A DNA stretch of 64,000 bases from Streptomyces sp. TRM68416 (GTDB lineage Bacteria; Actinomycetota; Actinomycetes; Streptomycetales; Streptomycetaceae). The notes under the pieces are model-generated. The model was not told where the DNA came from. It was given only the letters and a program-made list of their open reading frames with translations, and ran no database searches. The translations under genes were made by a program, and so were the position numbers. The stretch covers positions 186,001 through 250,000 of the forward strand of contig NZ_JACVWU010000009.1 in the NCBI RefSeq assembly GCF_014596915.1, given 5' to 3'. This document shows positions 57,501-64,000 of this stretch, piece by piece; the first letter of the stretch is position 1, and every line of letters begins with the position of its first letter.

Positions 57501-58951
57501 GAAGAGTGCTACGGCGCTTCCGCGCGCTGCCGATCCGCTCGCGGCTGGCGTTGCTGGTGGCGGCGGCGGTGGCGTTCGCGGTGGCGGCGGTTTCGGTGAC
57601 GTGCTGGTTCATCGTGCAGGGGAAGCTGTACGAGGAACTCGACAACGACCTGGAGTCGAGCGTCGGCCGGTCGCAGCCCGAGGCCGCGGTGGCCGCCGCC
57701 CTGGACGCCTGCGCACAGTCACCCTCCGCCGCGGCCGTCTTCGGACCGCGGTTCAAGGGCTACTCCCAGCTCGTGCAGTCGGACGGCACCGCTTGCCTGT
57801 ACGGCAGCTCCGGGGCCCTGGTGAAGGTCACCGGCAGCGACCGGAAGGTGGCCGAGGCCCCGCAGATCGGCCGGGGGGCGCTCCGCAACGGGACGGACAA
57901 GGACGGAAACCCGGTACGGGTGCTGACCACCGCCCTGGTCGTGAACAGCGCCGACGGCCACTACGTCGTCAAGGACACCGCACTGCTCATCGCCGTGCCC
58001 ATCAGCAGCACCAAGTCCACCCTCAACGAACTCGCCCTCATCCTCCTCCTCGTCTCCGGCGTCGGAGTCCTCGGCGCGGGAGCCGCGGGACTCGCCGTCG
58101 CCCGCGCGGGCCTCCGCCCCGTCGACAAACTCACCGAGGCCGTCGAACACGTGGCCCGCACCGAGGACCTGAGCGTCCGCATCCCCGTGGAGGACGACAG
58201 CGAGGACGAGGTCGCGCGCCTGTCCCGCTCCTTCAACTCGATGACGTCCTCCCTGGCCAGCTCCCGCGACCTCCAGCAGCAGCTCATCGCGGACGCCGGC
58301 CACGAACTGCGCACCCCCCTCACCTCCCTCCGCACGAACATCGAACTCCTTACCCGCAGCGAGGAGACGGGCCGCCCGATCCCTCCGGAGGACCGCAAGG
58401 CGCTGATGGCGTCGGTGAAGGCACAGATGACCGAACTCGCCTCCCTGATCGGCGACTTGCAGGAGCTGTCCCGCTCGGAGGGCCAGCGCGGCGAACGCGT
58501 CCAGGTGGTGTCGCTGCAGGACACCGTCGAGTCCGCCCTGCGCCGCGCCCGCCTGCGCGGCCCGGAGCTGACCATCACGGCCGACCTCCAGCCCTGGTAC
58601 GTCCGCGCGGAACCGGCGGCGCTGGAGCGCGCGGTGGTCAACATCCTCGACAACGCGGTGAAGTTCAGCCCCGGGGCCGGCACCGTCGAGGTGTCCCTGG
58701 CCGACGGCGTCCTCACCGTCCGCGACCACGGCCCCGGCATCCCCGCCGAGGAACTCCCCCACGTCTTCGACCGCTTCTGGCGCTCCCCCTCGGCCCGCGC
58801 CCTCCCCGGCTCCGGCCTCGGCCTCTCCATCGTCGCCCGCACGATCCAACAGGCGGGCGGCACGGTGTCACTGACCCCGGCGGAGAACGGCGGCACGGTG
58901 GCGACGGTACGCCTGCCGGGGGCACCGGTGCCGCCGCCGGAGGTCCCTTAA
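57497..58951 (+). CDS. Sensor histidine kinase, MprB-like
   Basis: A 484-residue membrane kinase. Two membrane helices (about 17-40 and 170-195) enclose an extracellular sensor of about 130 residues. A HAMP domain ([20 protein letters not shown]) precedes the HisKA motif [20 protein letters not shown]. The ATP-binding part has [25 protein letters not shown] and [12 protein letters not shown]. It overlaps the regulator gene by GTGA. Together they resemble MprAB, which responds to envelope stress. Confidence 0.92.
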   Translation: MRRVLRRFRALPIRSRLALLVAAAVAFAVAAVSVTCWFIVQGKLYEELDNDLESSVGRSQPEAAVAAALDACAQSPSAAAVFGPRFKGYSQLVQSDGTACLYGSSGALVKVTGSDRKVAEAPQIGRGALRNGTDKDGNPVRVLTTALVVNSADGHYVVKDTALLIAVPISSTKSTLNELALILLLVSGVGVLGAGAAGLAVARAGLRPVDKLTEAVEHVARTEDLSVRIPVEDDSEDEVARLSRSFNSMTSSLASSRDLQQQLIADAGHELRTPLTSLRTNIELLTRSEETGRPIPPEDRKALMASVKAQMTELASLIGDLQELSRSEGQRGERVQVVSLQDTVESALRRARLRGPELTITADLQPWYVRAEPAALERAVVNILDNAVKFSPGAGTVEVSLADGVLTVRDHGPGIPAEELPHVFDRFWRSPSARALPGSGLGLSIVARTIQQAGGTVSLTPAENGGTVATVRLPGAPVPPPEVP

Positions 58952-58997
58952 GGGGCGTGGTCAACGGTCTCCGCGAGCTTGTCGCGTGCAGACAGTC

Positions 58998-59020
58998 AAG
59001 CCCGGCGTCGAACCGGGCTT
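58998..59020. terminator. Hairpin after the MprAB-like operon
   Basis: AAGCCCGG and CCGGGCTT form an 8-bp stem with a 7-base loop between the kinase gene and the convergent gene at 59042. Confidence 0.75.
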
Positions 59021-59041
59021 CCCTTCGACATGGCTCCTCGG

Positions 59042-59695
59042 TCAGCCGGTGATGGAGAAGAACATCGTGTCCTGGGTGTACCAGTCGATGTTCTTCGTGG
59101 CGTACTCCCACTCGCTGTGCTCGAACTCCAGCTTCTCGATGATCTGTTGGGTGTCGTACCGGAAGCTCTCGTCCATCCGGTCCAGCACCGCACGGTAGGC
59201 ATCGGCGGCGGGCTTGGCCTTGGCCAGGGGGAGCATGCCGATGTGAGGACCGTCGAAGGGGTAGGGGATGTAGAAGGGGATCTCCCGGGGCGGGCCGGAG
59301 AACAGGTGGTCGTGCAGCAGCAGATCGGCGCTCACGCCCAGGCGGCGCAGTTCGTCGTCGAGCAGGCCGAAGAAGGTCGACGGCTTGGAGTACACGCCGA
59401 AGTCGGCGGGATCGGACGCGTTGCAGTCGATGATGTGCTGGAGGGCACGGTAGTAGGCACCCGCCGCGTACTCCGCGTCCGAACTCGCGTGGCCGGCCAC
59501 GAGGTGGTCCAGCGCCTCCGGTATGGGCAGGCCCCAGTCGATGTCCTGCTGCTCCAGGGCGAGTTGGCTCCGCTGCGCCATCTCACGCATCGCGCCGAGA
59601 CGCCGCTCCTGGTCAGAGGTGAGGTTCCCGGCGGCTCCGAGGAACGCCAGGACGTGGGCCTTGTCAGCCGTGCTGTACGAGATGATCCGACTCAT
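59042..59695 (-). CDS. Uncharacterised 217-aa protein (DUF7691-like)
   Basis: A soluble protein of 217 residues beginning MSRIISYSTADKAHVLAFLG, which I associate with DUF7691. The middle part (AGAYYRALQHIIDCNASDPADF) and the end (RYDTQQIIEKLEFEHSEWEY) are helical. No catalytic motif is seen. Homologues occur singly in many streptomycetes. The ATG at 59695 was chosen because the family starts there; ten upstream codons in frame are possible. It heads the accessory patch that runs to 61.4 kb. Confidence 0.65.
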   Translation of the reverse strand: MSRIISYSTADKAHVLAFLGAAGNLTSDQERRLGAMREMAQRSQLALEQQDIDWGLPIPEALDHLVAGHASSDAEYAAGAYYRALQHIIDCNASDPADFGVYSKPSTFFGLLDDELRRLGVSADLLLHDHLFSGPPREIPFYIPYPFDGPHIGMLPLAKAKPAADAYRAVLDRMDESFRYDTQQIIEKLEFEHSEWEYATKNIDWYTQDTMFFSITG

Positions 59696-59737
59696 GATCA
59701 CCATGCTGCCAGCCACCACTGACAATCGACTCGGCCC

Positions 59738-60103
59738 CTAGACTTCGTCGCCACGCGTGGCTGGCTCGTCCCACGCGGGCCCCTGCCAAAAGATCTCTTC
59801 GACCACGATCTGCGGATCTTCGGTTCGGCGGACGAAGGTGTACTTCAGCCAGCCGTTTCCCTCGTCGAAAAAGCAGACGTGGCGCCCCTTCGGATCAGCG
59901 GACCGGACCGGCACGACCCACATACCCTCCGGAAGCCCGGCATCAGCGTCGATGCCGCGGAAGTACGGGTCTTTCGCCGTGACCAGTTCAGAGCGCGCCG
60001 CGAGGGCGATCTCACGAACACGGTCGGGCAGCGCCTCGAAGCCGGCGAGAGCATCGATCCGCCAATCCGCTTGCCACGGCGGTCCCATGAACCCATCAGT
60101 CAC
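59738..60103 (-). CDS. Candidate RelE-like toxin of a two-gene module
   Basis: A 121-residue protein. After an N-terminal helix (WRIDALAGFEALPDRVREIA) the chain reads VRSADPKGRHVCFFDEGNGWLKYTFVRRT and VVEEIFWQG, a strand order like the ParE/RelE toxin fold. Its GTG start lies in the GTGA overlap with the stop of the upstream gene, the usual layout for antitoxin-toxin pairs. The similarity to toxins is by pattern, not by a family I can name, and it could instead be an unrelated beta protein. Confidence 0.5.
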   Translation of the reverse strand: MTDGFMGPPWQADWRIDALAGFEALPDRVREIALAARSELVTAKDPYFRGIDADAGLPEGMWVVPVRSADPKGRHVCFFDEGNGWLKYTFVRRTEDPQIVVEEIFWQGPAWDEPATRGDEV

Positions 60104-60450
60104 TCGCCGGGCTCCAGTTCTTGGAGCTGGTGGTGAATCCTCGCCGCCTCTTCGAGGAGAGCTTTGGCTTCGGCGATATCTGTGCACTCGTACGCGGCTC
60201 GGTGCTCGAGGTCGCGAACATGAGCGTCCAGCTCGGGGTCGCGAGCGAGGGCGTACTCACCCCACCACAGGGCCATGAACGCAGGCACCGGCCCGAGGTT
60301 GTAGGCGTCGGCGATCGCCCGCTTCCAGTGCGCGTCGAAGTCAGGAAGAAGCTCGGGAGTGTGCTCCGCAATGGCCTCGCGCAGCGCCTTCGGGGTCCGC
60401 TCGGGCATGGGGGGGACGTCAGGACCGAGTTCCGCAGCGTGGGGAGCCAT
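60100..60450 (-). CDS. DUF6247-family protein, candidate antitoxin
   Basis: A 116-residue protein of DUF6247 type (PERTPKALREAIAEHTPELLP; HWKRAIADAYNLGPVPAFMA; VRDLEHRAAYECTDIAEAKA). Both halves are helical and acidic. Genes of this family usually precede a small RelE-like gene in Streptomyces. The 4-bp overlap with the downstream gene indicates translational coupling. The ATG at 60450 is preferred to a GTG 39 bp upstream because a GGAGG site lies in front. No DNA-binding fold is evident, which an antitoxin need not have. Confidence 0.6.
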   Translation of the reverse strand: MAPHAAELGPDVPPMPERTPKALREAIAEHTPELLPDFDAHWKRAIADAYNLGPVPAFMALWWGEYALARDPELDAHVRDLEHRAAYECTDIAEAKALLEEAARIHHQLQELEPGE

Positions 60451-60546
60451 GATCGATGTCCTCCTTCGACGTGCCGTGTCTACGACCATAACGAGGTCAC
60501 CGTCCCCGCGCCGTCCCGCCTTTCCAGCCGCTTCACCCGAGGGGGA

Positions 60547-60753
60547 CTACACCCGCCCCGCCTTGACGCCCCCCATGAACGCGGACCACGACGACGCCGA
60601 GAAGACCAGCGGCTGGGACGACGGGGTCTTGCTGTCGCGGACCGGGACTATGCCGGGGTGGTCGTCGGTGACCTCGACGCAGTTGTTGTCTCCCCCGTCG
60701 CTGTAGGACGACTTGCGCCACACGGCGGTGCCGAGGTCGGGGGTGTGCTTCAT
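60547..60753 (-). CDS. DUF397 protein
   Basis: A 68-residue protein with the DUF397 pattern WRKSSYSDGGDNNCVEV, VPVRDSKTP and WSAFMGGVKAG. DUF397 proteins are expressed with XRE-type regulators of the DUF5753 group and act as their partners; some are toxin-like. Its ATG overlaps the stop of the truncated DUF5753 fragment by four bases, which confirms that pairing in the ancestor. Its natural partner is broken here. Confidence 0.85.
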   Translation of the reverse strand: MKHTPDLGTAVWRKSSYSDGGDNNCVEVTDDHPGIVPVRDSKTPSSQPLVFSASSWSAFMGGVKAGRV

Positions 60754-60953
60754 GATCTGTACTCCTCCAGTACGTCCCTGATGAACGCGAGCGAGTCAGA
60801 CGGTGACAGCGCCACGTCCCTGAGCCGATCGTAGGACAGTCGGTACTGCAGGACTCCGTCCGGTTCCTCGGTCAACTCGCCCCGGGTATTGCCTTCCACG
60901 TAGGCAACACCGCTGCCGTCCTTCTGCCACAGCAGTGTCAGCGATGCGTACAT
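60750..60953 (-). pseudogene. C-terminal fragment of an XRE/DUF5753 regulator
   Basis: 67 codons read YASLTLLWQKDGSGVAYVEG, then GVLQYRLSYDRLRDVALSPS and SLAFIRDVLEEY. This is the last part of the DUF5753 domain that ends XRE regulators paired with DUF397. The HTH and about 200 residues upstream are missing: at 60953 the sequence changes into a divergent Uma2 remnant. The short ATG frame may still be translated with DUF397. Confidence 0.65.
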
Positions 60954-61356
60954 GTGTTACCAGGACACCAACATCATTCACCAGCGCAAGGGGTGGGTCC
61001 CGGACGCCTTTGTCGCCCCTGAAGACTTGGAGTCGTGCGCGGATGAAGACCACCTGGGCGTTCTGGCCAAGGCGGTCCACCTCGTCGTCGAAGTCGTCTC
61101 CCCCGGCGACCGCAACCAGGACCGCGACCGCGTCCGCAAGCGCCGCGAATACGCGCGCGCAGGCATCCCCGTGTACGTCCTCGTCGACGACTACGACGGT
61201 CAGGGCGCCGTCACTCTCTTCACCCGCCCCCGCCCCGACAAGGCGGACTGGGAGGACATCCACCGCGTCCCCTACGGCACCGAGGTCACCGTCCCCGAAG
61301 GCCCCGCCAAGGGGTTTGTGATCGGCGAGGCCATCACCGGCGCCAGGCGGGTCTGA
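60952..61356 (+). pseudogene. C-terminal fragment of a Uma2-family protein
   Basis: 134 codons carry the C-terminal two thirds of a Uma2-family (PD-(D/E)XK-like) protein: VPDAFVAPEDL, then LVVEVVSPGDRNQDRDRVRK, YARAGIPVYVLVDDY. Full-length members have about 190 residues; the N-terminal part is missing at 60952. The catalytic E-V-V-S and D-x-K-like region is kept. Both this gene and the XRE fragment lost their 5' ends at the same point. Confidence 0.65.
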
Positions 61357-61358
61357 GG

Positions 61359-62390
61359 TCAGGCGTCCAGCAGGGTTCCCGGCAGGTCGAACCGCTTGGT
61401 CCGGCCGGTGGCCAGGTCCACCCGGGTGACCGTCCGCTCCGTGTAGAGGAGCCAGCCCGCCGGTGTGGGCGCGAGGGCGAGGGCCGCGGCGACGCCCTCG
61501 ACCCGCGCGCGGTGCAGTTGCTTGCCGCTGACGGCGTCCAGCTCGACGATCTGCGTGTCCTCGCCGGTCGACACCGCGAGCACGAGCGAGGAACCGGTCG
61601 CGGCCACCGCGTCAGGACGGCCACCGGCGACCGAGACCGTCGTCGCGGTGTCGGTGCGTGTGAGGTCCGTCCGGAGAGGGCCGGAGGCGGACGACCGCGC
61701 GCCCACGACGACCGGACGGCCGGACGGGCAGGCCAGGTCCATGATCTCCAGGTCCGAGGGGACGGGTACGGGGGTCGTCTCGCCGTCGTGCATGTCCACC
61801 GCGTAGACCTGTCGGTCGTCGTCGGCCAGGCAGACCGTGTCCGCGCCCGGATCCGACGCGGCGAGCCCGATCGTGCCGGGGATCCTCAGCTCACGCCGGG
61901 TGCTCCAGTCGGACGGGTCCTTGACCAGGACGCCGGACGTACCGGCGCGGTCGGGCAGGCCCGGCACCTCGGCGACCAGGTTCTTCCCCGGGAGCACACG
62001 CCGTAGCCGCTCGTCGCCCGCCATGCCGTCGAGGACGTGGTCCGTCCGGTTGATCACGTAACGGCGGTCCGGGCCGCCACCGTCCCGGGGGACGCTCAAT
62101 AGCCAGCGGCCGTCGGCCAGTTCGACGATCCCGGGGCTCACCGCATCCGTGTCGTCCGCCTGTTGCGGCACGACCACCAGACTCTCCGCCCGCCCCGCCC
62201 GCGCATTCACCCCCACCACCGTCACCAGCCCGTCGACCCGCGCCAGCGCGAAGGTCGTGGCACCCCGCCAGTCGTGCCCCAGCTCCACTCCACCGGGGCC
62301 GGCGCAGGCCGCGGTCAGGGCGAGCGTCGAACAGAGCGCAGGCAACAGGCGGGTACGAGCACGCATCGACCGAGGCATCGAACCGCTCAC
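61359..62390 (-). CDS. Secreted lipoprotein, beta-propeller-like
   Basis: A 343-residue lipoprotein. The signal peptide ends in the lipobox LTAAC (Cys about 29). The remainder has repeated WD/PQQ-like strands ([53 protein letters not shown]), so a beta-propeller is likely. The GTG at 62390 overlaps the permease stop (GTGA); an ATG at 62378 is an alternative. It is the last gene of an ABC operon and may be its extracellular accessory. Function unknown. Confidence 0.78.
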   Translation of the reverse strand: MSGSMPRSMRARTRLLPALCSTLALTAACAGPGGVELGHDWRGATTFALARVDGLVTVVGVNARAGRAESLVVVPQQADDTDAVSPGIVELADGRWLLSVPRDGGGPDRRYVINRTDHVLDGMAGDERLRRVLPGKNLVAEVPGLPDRAGTSGVLVKDPSDWSTRRELRIPGTIGLAASDPGADTVCLADDDRQVYAVDMHDGETTPVPVPSDLEIMDLACPSGRPVVVGARSSASGPLRTDLTRTDTATTVSVAGGRPDAVAATGSSLVLAVSTGEDTQIVELDAVSGKQLHRARVEGVAAALALAPTPAGWLLYTERTVTRVDLATGRTKRFDLPGTLLDA

Positions 62391-63604
62391 CAGTCCTTCA
62401 TCGCATCGGTGGGGGACATCCTCGCGGCCCGGCGGGCCGGGCCCAGCGCCCCCGCCGTCACCACCAGTACCGTCAGCGCGAGGAGCAGGAGCAGAGTGAC
62501 CGGCGAAGGCAGCGGCACCCAGTCCCCGGCATAGGGGGCAAGGTCTGTACTGCCCCTCATCAGTGCCGCACCGGCAGCGCCGAACACGGCGCCCAGGGCC
62601 GTTCCGATCAGTGCCGCCACGGCACCGGCCAATGCCATCTCCGTCACGAGCATCGTCAGTACCGCTCGCGTGCGGAAGCCGACCGCCTTGAGAATCCCGA
62701 TCTCCTGCGCACGACGACGCGACAGCGCGCCGGTCACCGTCACGGCACCGGCGAACGCCAGCACGCCGAGCACCCCGAGCAGCACCTGGCCGACCACCTT
62801 CACCAGCTCCAACACAGCGGGAAGCGCCTCGAGTTGCTGACGCAGTGTGGCCGCCGGATAGCCGAGCTGCTGCACCGACCGCATCACCCCCGGCACGTCC
62901 GCCGCCGACCGCGCGACCACGGTCAACTGGTCGTAGCCGATGGTTCCCAAGTACTCGCTCTCCGGCTGTCCGGAACGCTGCGCCGCCCACTTGATCACGG
63001 TGGAGTCGGCCACGTATGCCGCGTCCGGGCCGTCGAGCTGCCAGGACGGGTCGTACACACCGACGAGGCGGGCATGGCTGGTCACCCCGGTGCCTTCGCC
63101 GGGACGGACGTAGCGGATGGTCTCCACCTCGATCTCCTGGCCCACCAGCTTGCTCAGGTCCATCCCCTGGGAAGCGGCGGGCGCCACGATCTCTCCCGGC
63201 TTCAGGGGGAAGAGCCGCTCCCGCACGGACTTGGACACCGGTGGAGTGAGCACGGACCGGTAGGTGGTCGCGTACAGCAGGGCCGTGCCTCCGGCCTCGG
63301 TCGACACTCCGAAGGACACCTGCGCCCGGTGCTCGACGGACGCGACGTGCGGCAGTTTCGCCAGCCGCTCGGCAGTCCGATCGGTCAACTGGGGGGTCTC
63401 GGGCCGATCGTCAGGCCGGTCGACGGTGATGCTGCGGTTGGCCGCGCTCTCCGTCACCCCTGTGTCGGTGGCACTCTGCGCCCGGTCCACGACGCCCAGC
63501 GCACCGAGGCAGACACCGGACGCCACCGCGACCATGACCATCAGGCCGTACAAACGGCGCCGCAGGGCACGGACGTTGGCCAGCGCCATGGCGAAGACGC
63601 TCAT
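62387..63604 (-). CDS. FtsX/MacB-family ABC transporter permease
   Basis: A 405-residue permease with one N-terminal helix (about 18-40), a large extracellular domain (about 41-265) and three C-terminal helices. The FtsX domain shows [20 protein letters not shown] and the end [16 protein letters not shown]. It pairs with the ATPase upstream (ATGA overlap, 4 bp). It belongs to the group of ABC exporters or extracytoplasmic mechanotransmitters. Relics of related permeases lie at 0.6 and 22 kb. Confidence 0.9.
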   Translation of the reverse strand: MSVFAMALANVRALRRRLYGLMVMVAVASGVCLGALGVVDRAQSATDTGVTESAANRSITVDRPDDRPETPQLTDRTAERLAKLPHVASVEHRAQVSFGVSTEAGGTALLYATTYRSVLTPPVSKSVRERLFPLKPGEIVAPAASQGMDLSKLVGQEIEVETIRYVRPGEGTGVTSHARLVGVYDPSWQLDGPDAAYVADSTVIKWAAQRSGQPESEYLGTIGYDQLTVVARSAADVPGVMRSVQQLGYPAATLRQQLEALPAVLELVKVVGQVLLGVLGVLAFAGAVTVTGALSRRRAQEIGILKAVGFRTRAVLTMLVTEMALAGAVAALIGTALGAVFGAAGAALMRGSTDLAPYAGDWVPLPSPVTLLLLLALTVLVVTAGALGPARRAARMSPTDAMKDW

Positions 63605-64000
63605 GCGGCACTCCCCTCGGCCACCAACGCGCCCGCGTCCAGCCGGTGTACGCGGTCCGCTGCCTCCGACACCGCCGGATTGTGCGTGACGAGCAGCACG
63701 GCCCGTCCCTCGTCCGCCAGTTCGCGGAACAGGCCCAGCAGGGTCTCCTCGCTCCGTGTATCGAGGTTCCCGGTGGGCTCGTCCGCCAGCACCACGGGCG
63801 GGTCGTTGATCAACGCGCGTGCCAGGGCGACCCGTTGCTGTTCACCGCCCGACAGTTCGCTCGGCAGATGGTGGGCGCGTTCCGCGAGCCCCACTCGGTC
63901 CAGGAGCGCACGGGCGTGCCGTTCGCCGTCGGCACCGCGCCCGGTGTACGGCAGCACGACGTTGCGCAACGCCGAGTGCTGCGGCAGCAGGTTGTACGAC
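63601..64000 (-). CDS. ABC transporter ATPase, 5' end outside window
   Basis: The C-terminal about 133 residues of a MacB/LolD-type ATPase. Visible parts are the Q-loop region ([16 protein letters not shown]), signature [20 protein letters not shown], Walker [16 protein letters not shown], and the H-loop THNP. Walker A lies beyond the window edge at 64,000. It is the first visible gene of a three-gene export operon with the permease and lipoprotein, joined by 4-bp overlaps. Confidence 0.9.
   Translation of the reverse strand, partial: SYNLLPQHSALRNVVLPYTGRGADGERHARALLDRVGLAERAHHLPSELSGGEQQRVALARALINDPPVVLADEPTGNLDTRSEETLLGLFRELADEGRAVLLVTHNPAVSEAADRVHRLDAGALVAEGSAA

Overview
The window is chromosomal DNA of a Streptomyces. 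GC is very high, start codons are often GTG, genes sit in tight GTGA/ATGA overlaps, and the gene set is characteristic of the genus: phoRP/phoU with a PHO box, mshA (mycothiol), carD, glnR, nur, rsiG, devA/devB and HelR. From memory, the order matches the segment of the Streptomyces coelicolor core chromosome that runs from about SCO4238 down to SCO4155. That match rests on recognised proteins, not on an alignment.

Layout. 1-8,000: end of an NDP-sugar nucleotidyltransferase gene, a DoxX membrane protein, rlmB, cysS, ispF/ispD and carD. 8,000-12,350: a lipoprotein, the phosphate two-component system phoP/phoR divergent from phoU across a PHO box, a Cys/Gly-rich 54-residue peptide and a small protein recognised as the nickel-binding SCO4226 family. 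12,340-15,700: a secreted tandem NTF2-like protein, then two near-identical L7/L12-CTD-like genes offset by exactly 1,800 bp that enclose a nitroreductase-like gene and the wreck of an integrative conjugative element (tra Walker A and tyrosine integrase remnants). 15,690-25,300: gpmA, an MFS exporter, an orphan double-glycine precursor-like peptide, a DUF2000/AraC pair, methyltransferases, two pseudogenes, a YbjN-like protein and mshA. 25,700-35,100: an NlpC/P60 hydrolase, a receiver-PP2C phosphatase, a HbhA-like protein, an XRE regulator with a clear operator, a MerR-PP2C fusion, HelR and its TetR neighbour. 35,100-41,500: a double-APH kinase and three GntR-type genes, including devA-devB and the devA paralogue devE, with matching inverted repeats upstream. 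41,700-50,500: an Eis-like acetyltransferase, a 103-bp tandem array, rsiG, dtd, ygfZ, nur, nitrobindin and a sulfurtransferase preceded by a cysteine-containing leader peptide. 50,600-58,950: a second tandem array, MoaD-like protein, glnR, a LacI regulator and an HtrA-like protease beside an MprAB-like two-component system. 59,000-64,000: an accessory patch with a candidate toxin-antitoxin pair, DUF397, two genes truncated at one junction, and an ABC exporter operon cut by the window edge.

How the parts work together. Most genes are housekeeping or developmental control: phosphate (PhoRP/PhoU), nitrogen (GlnR), nickel (Nur), sulfur (attenuated sulfurtransferase), c-di-GMP control of sporulation (RsiG) and aerial development (DevA/DevE). 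Accessory signals are confined to about 13.4-15.6 kb, 21.2-22.4 kb and 59.7-61.4 kb. I found no rRNA or tRNA gene, no CRISPR array and no intact insertion sequence. The least explained items are the Cys-free double-glycine peptide, the MerR-PP2C fusion, the Cys/Gly-rich peptide and the paired devA/devE operators.
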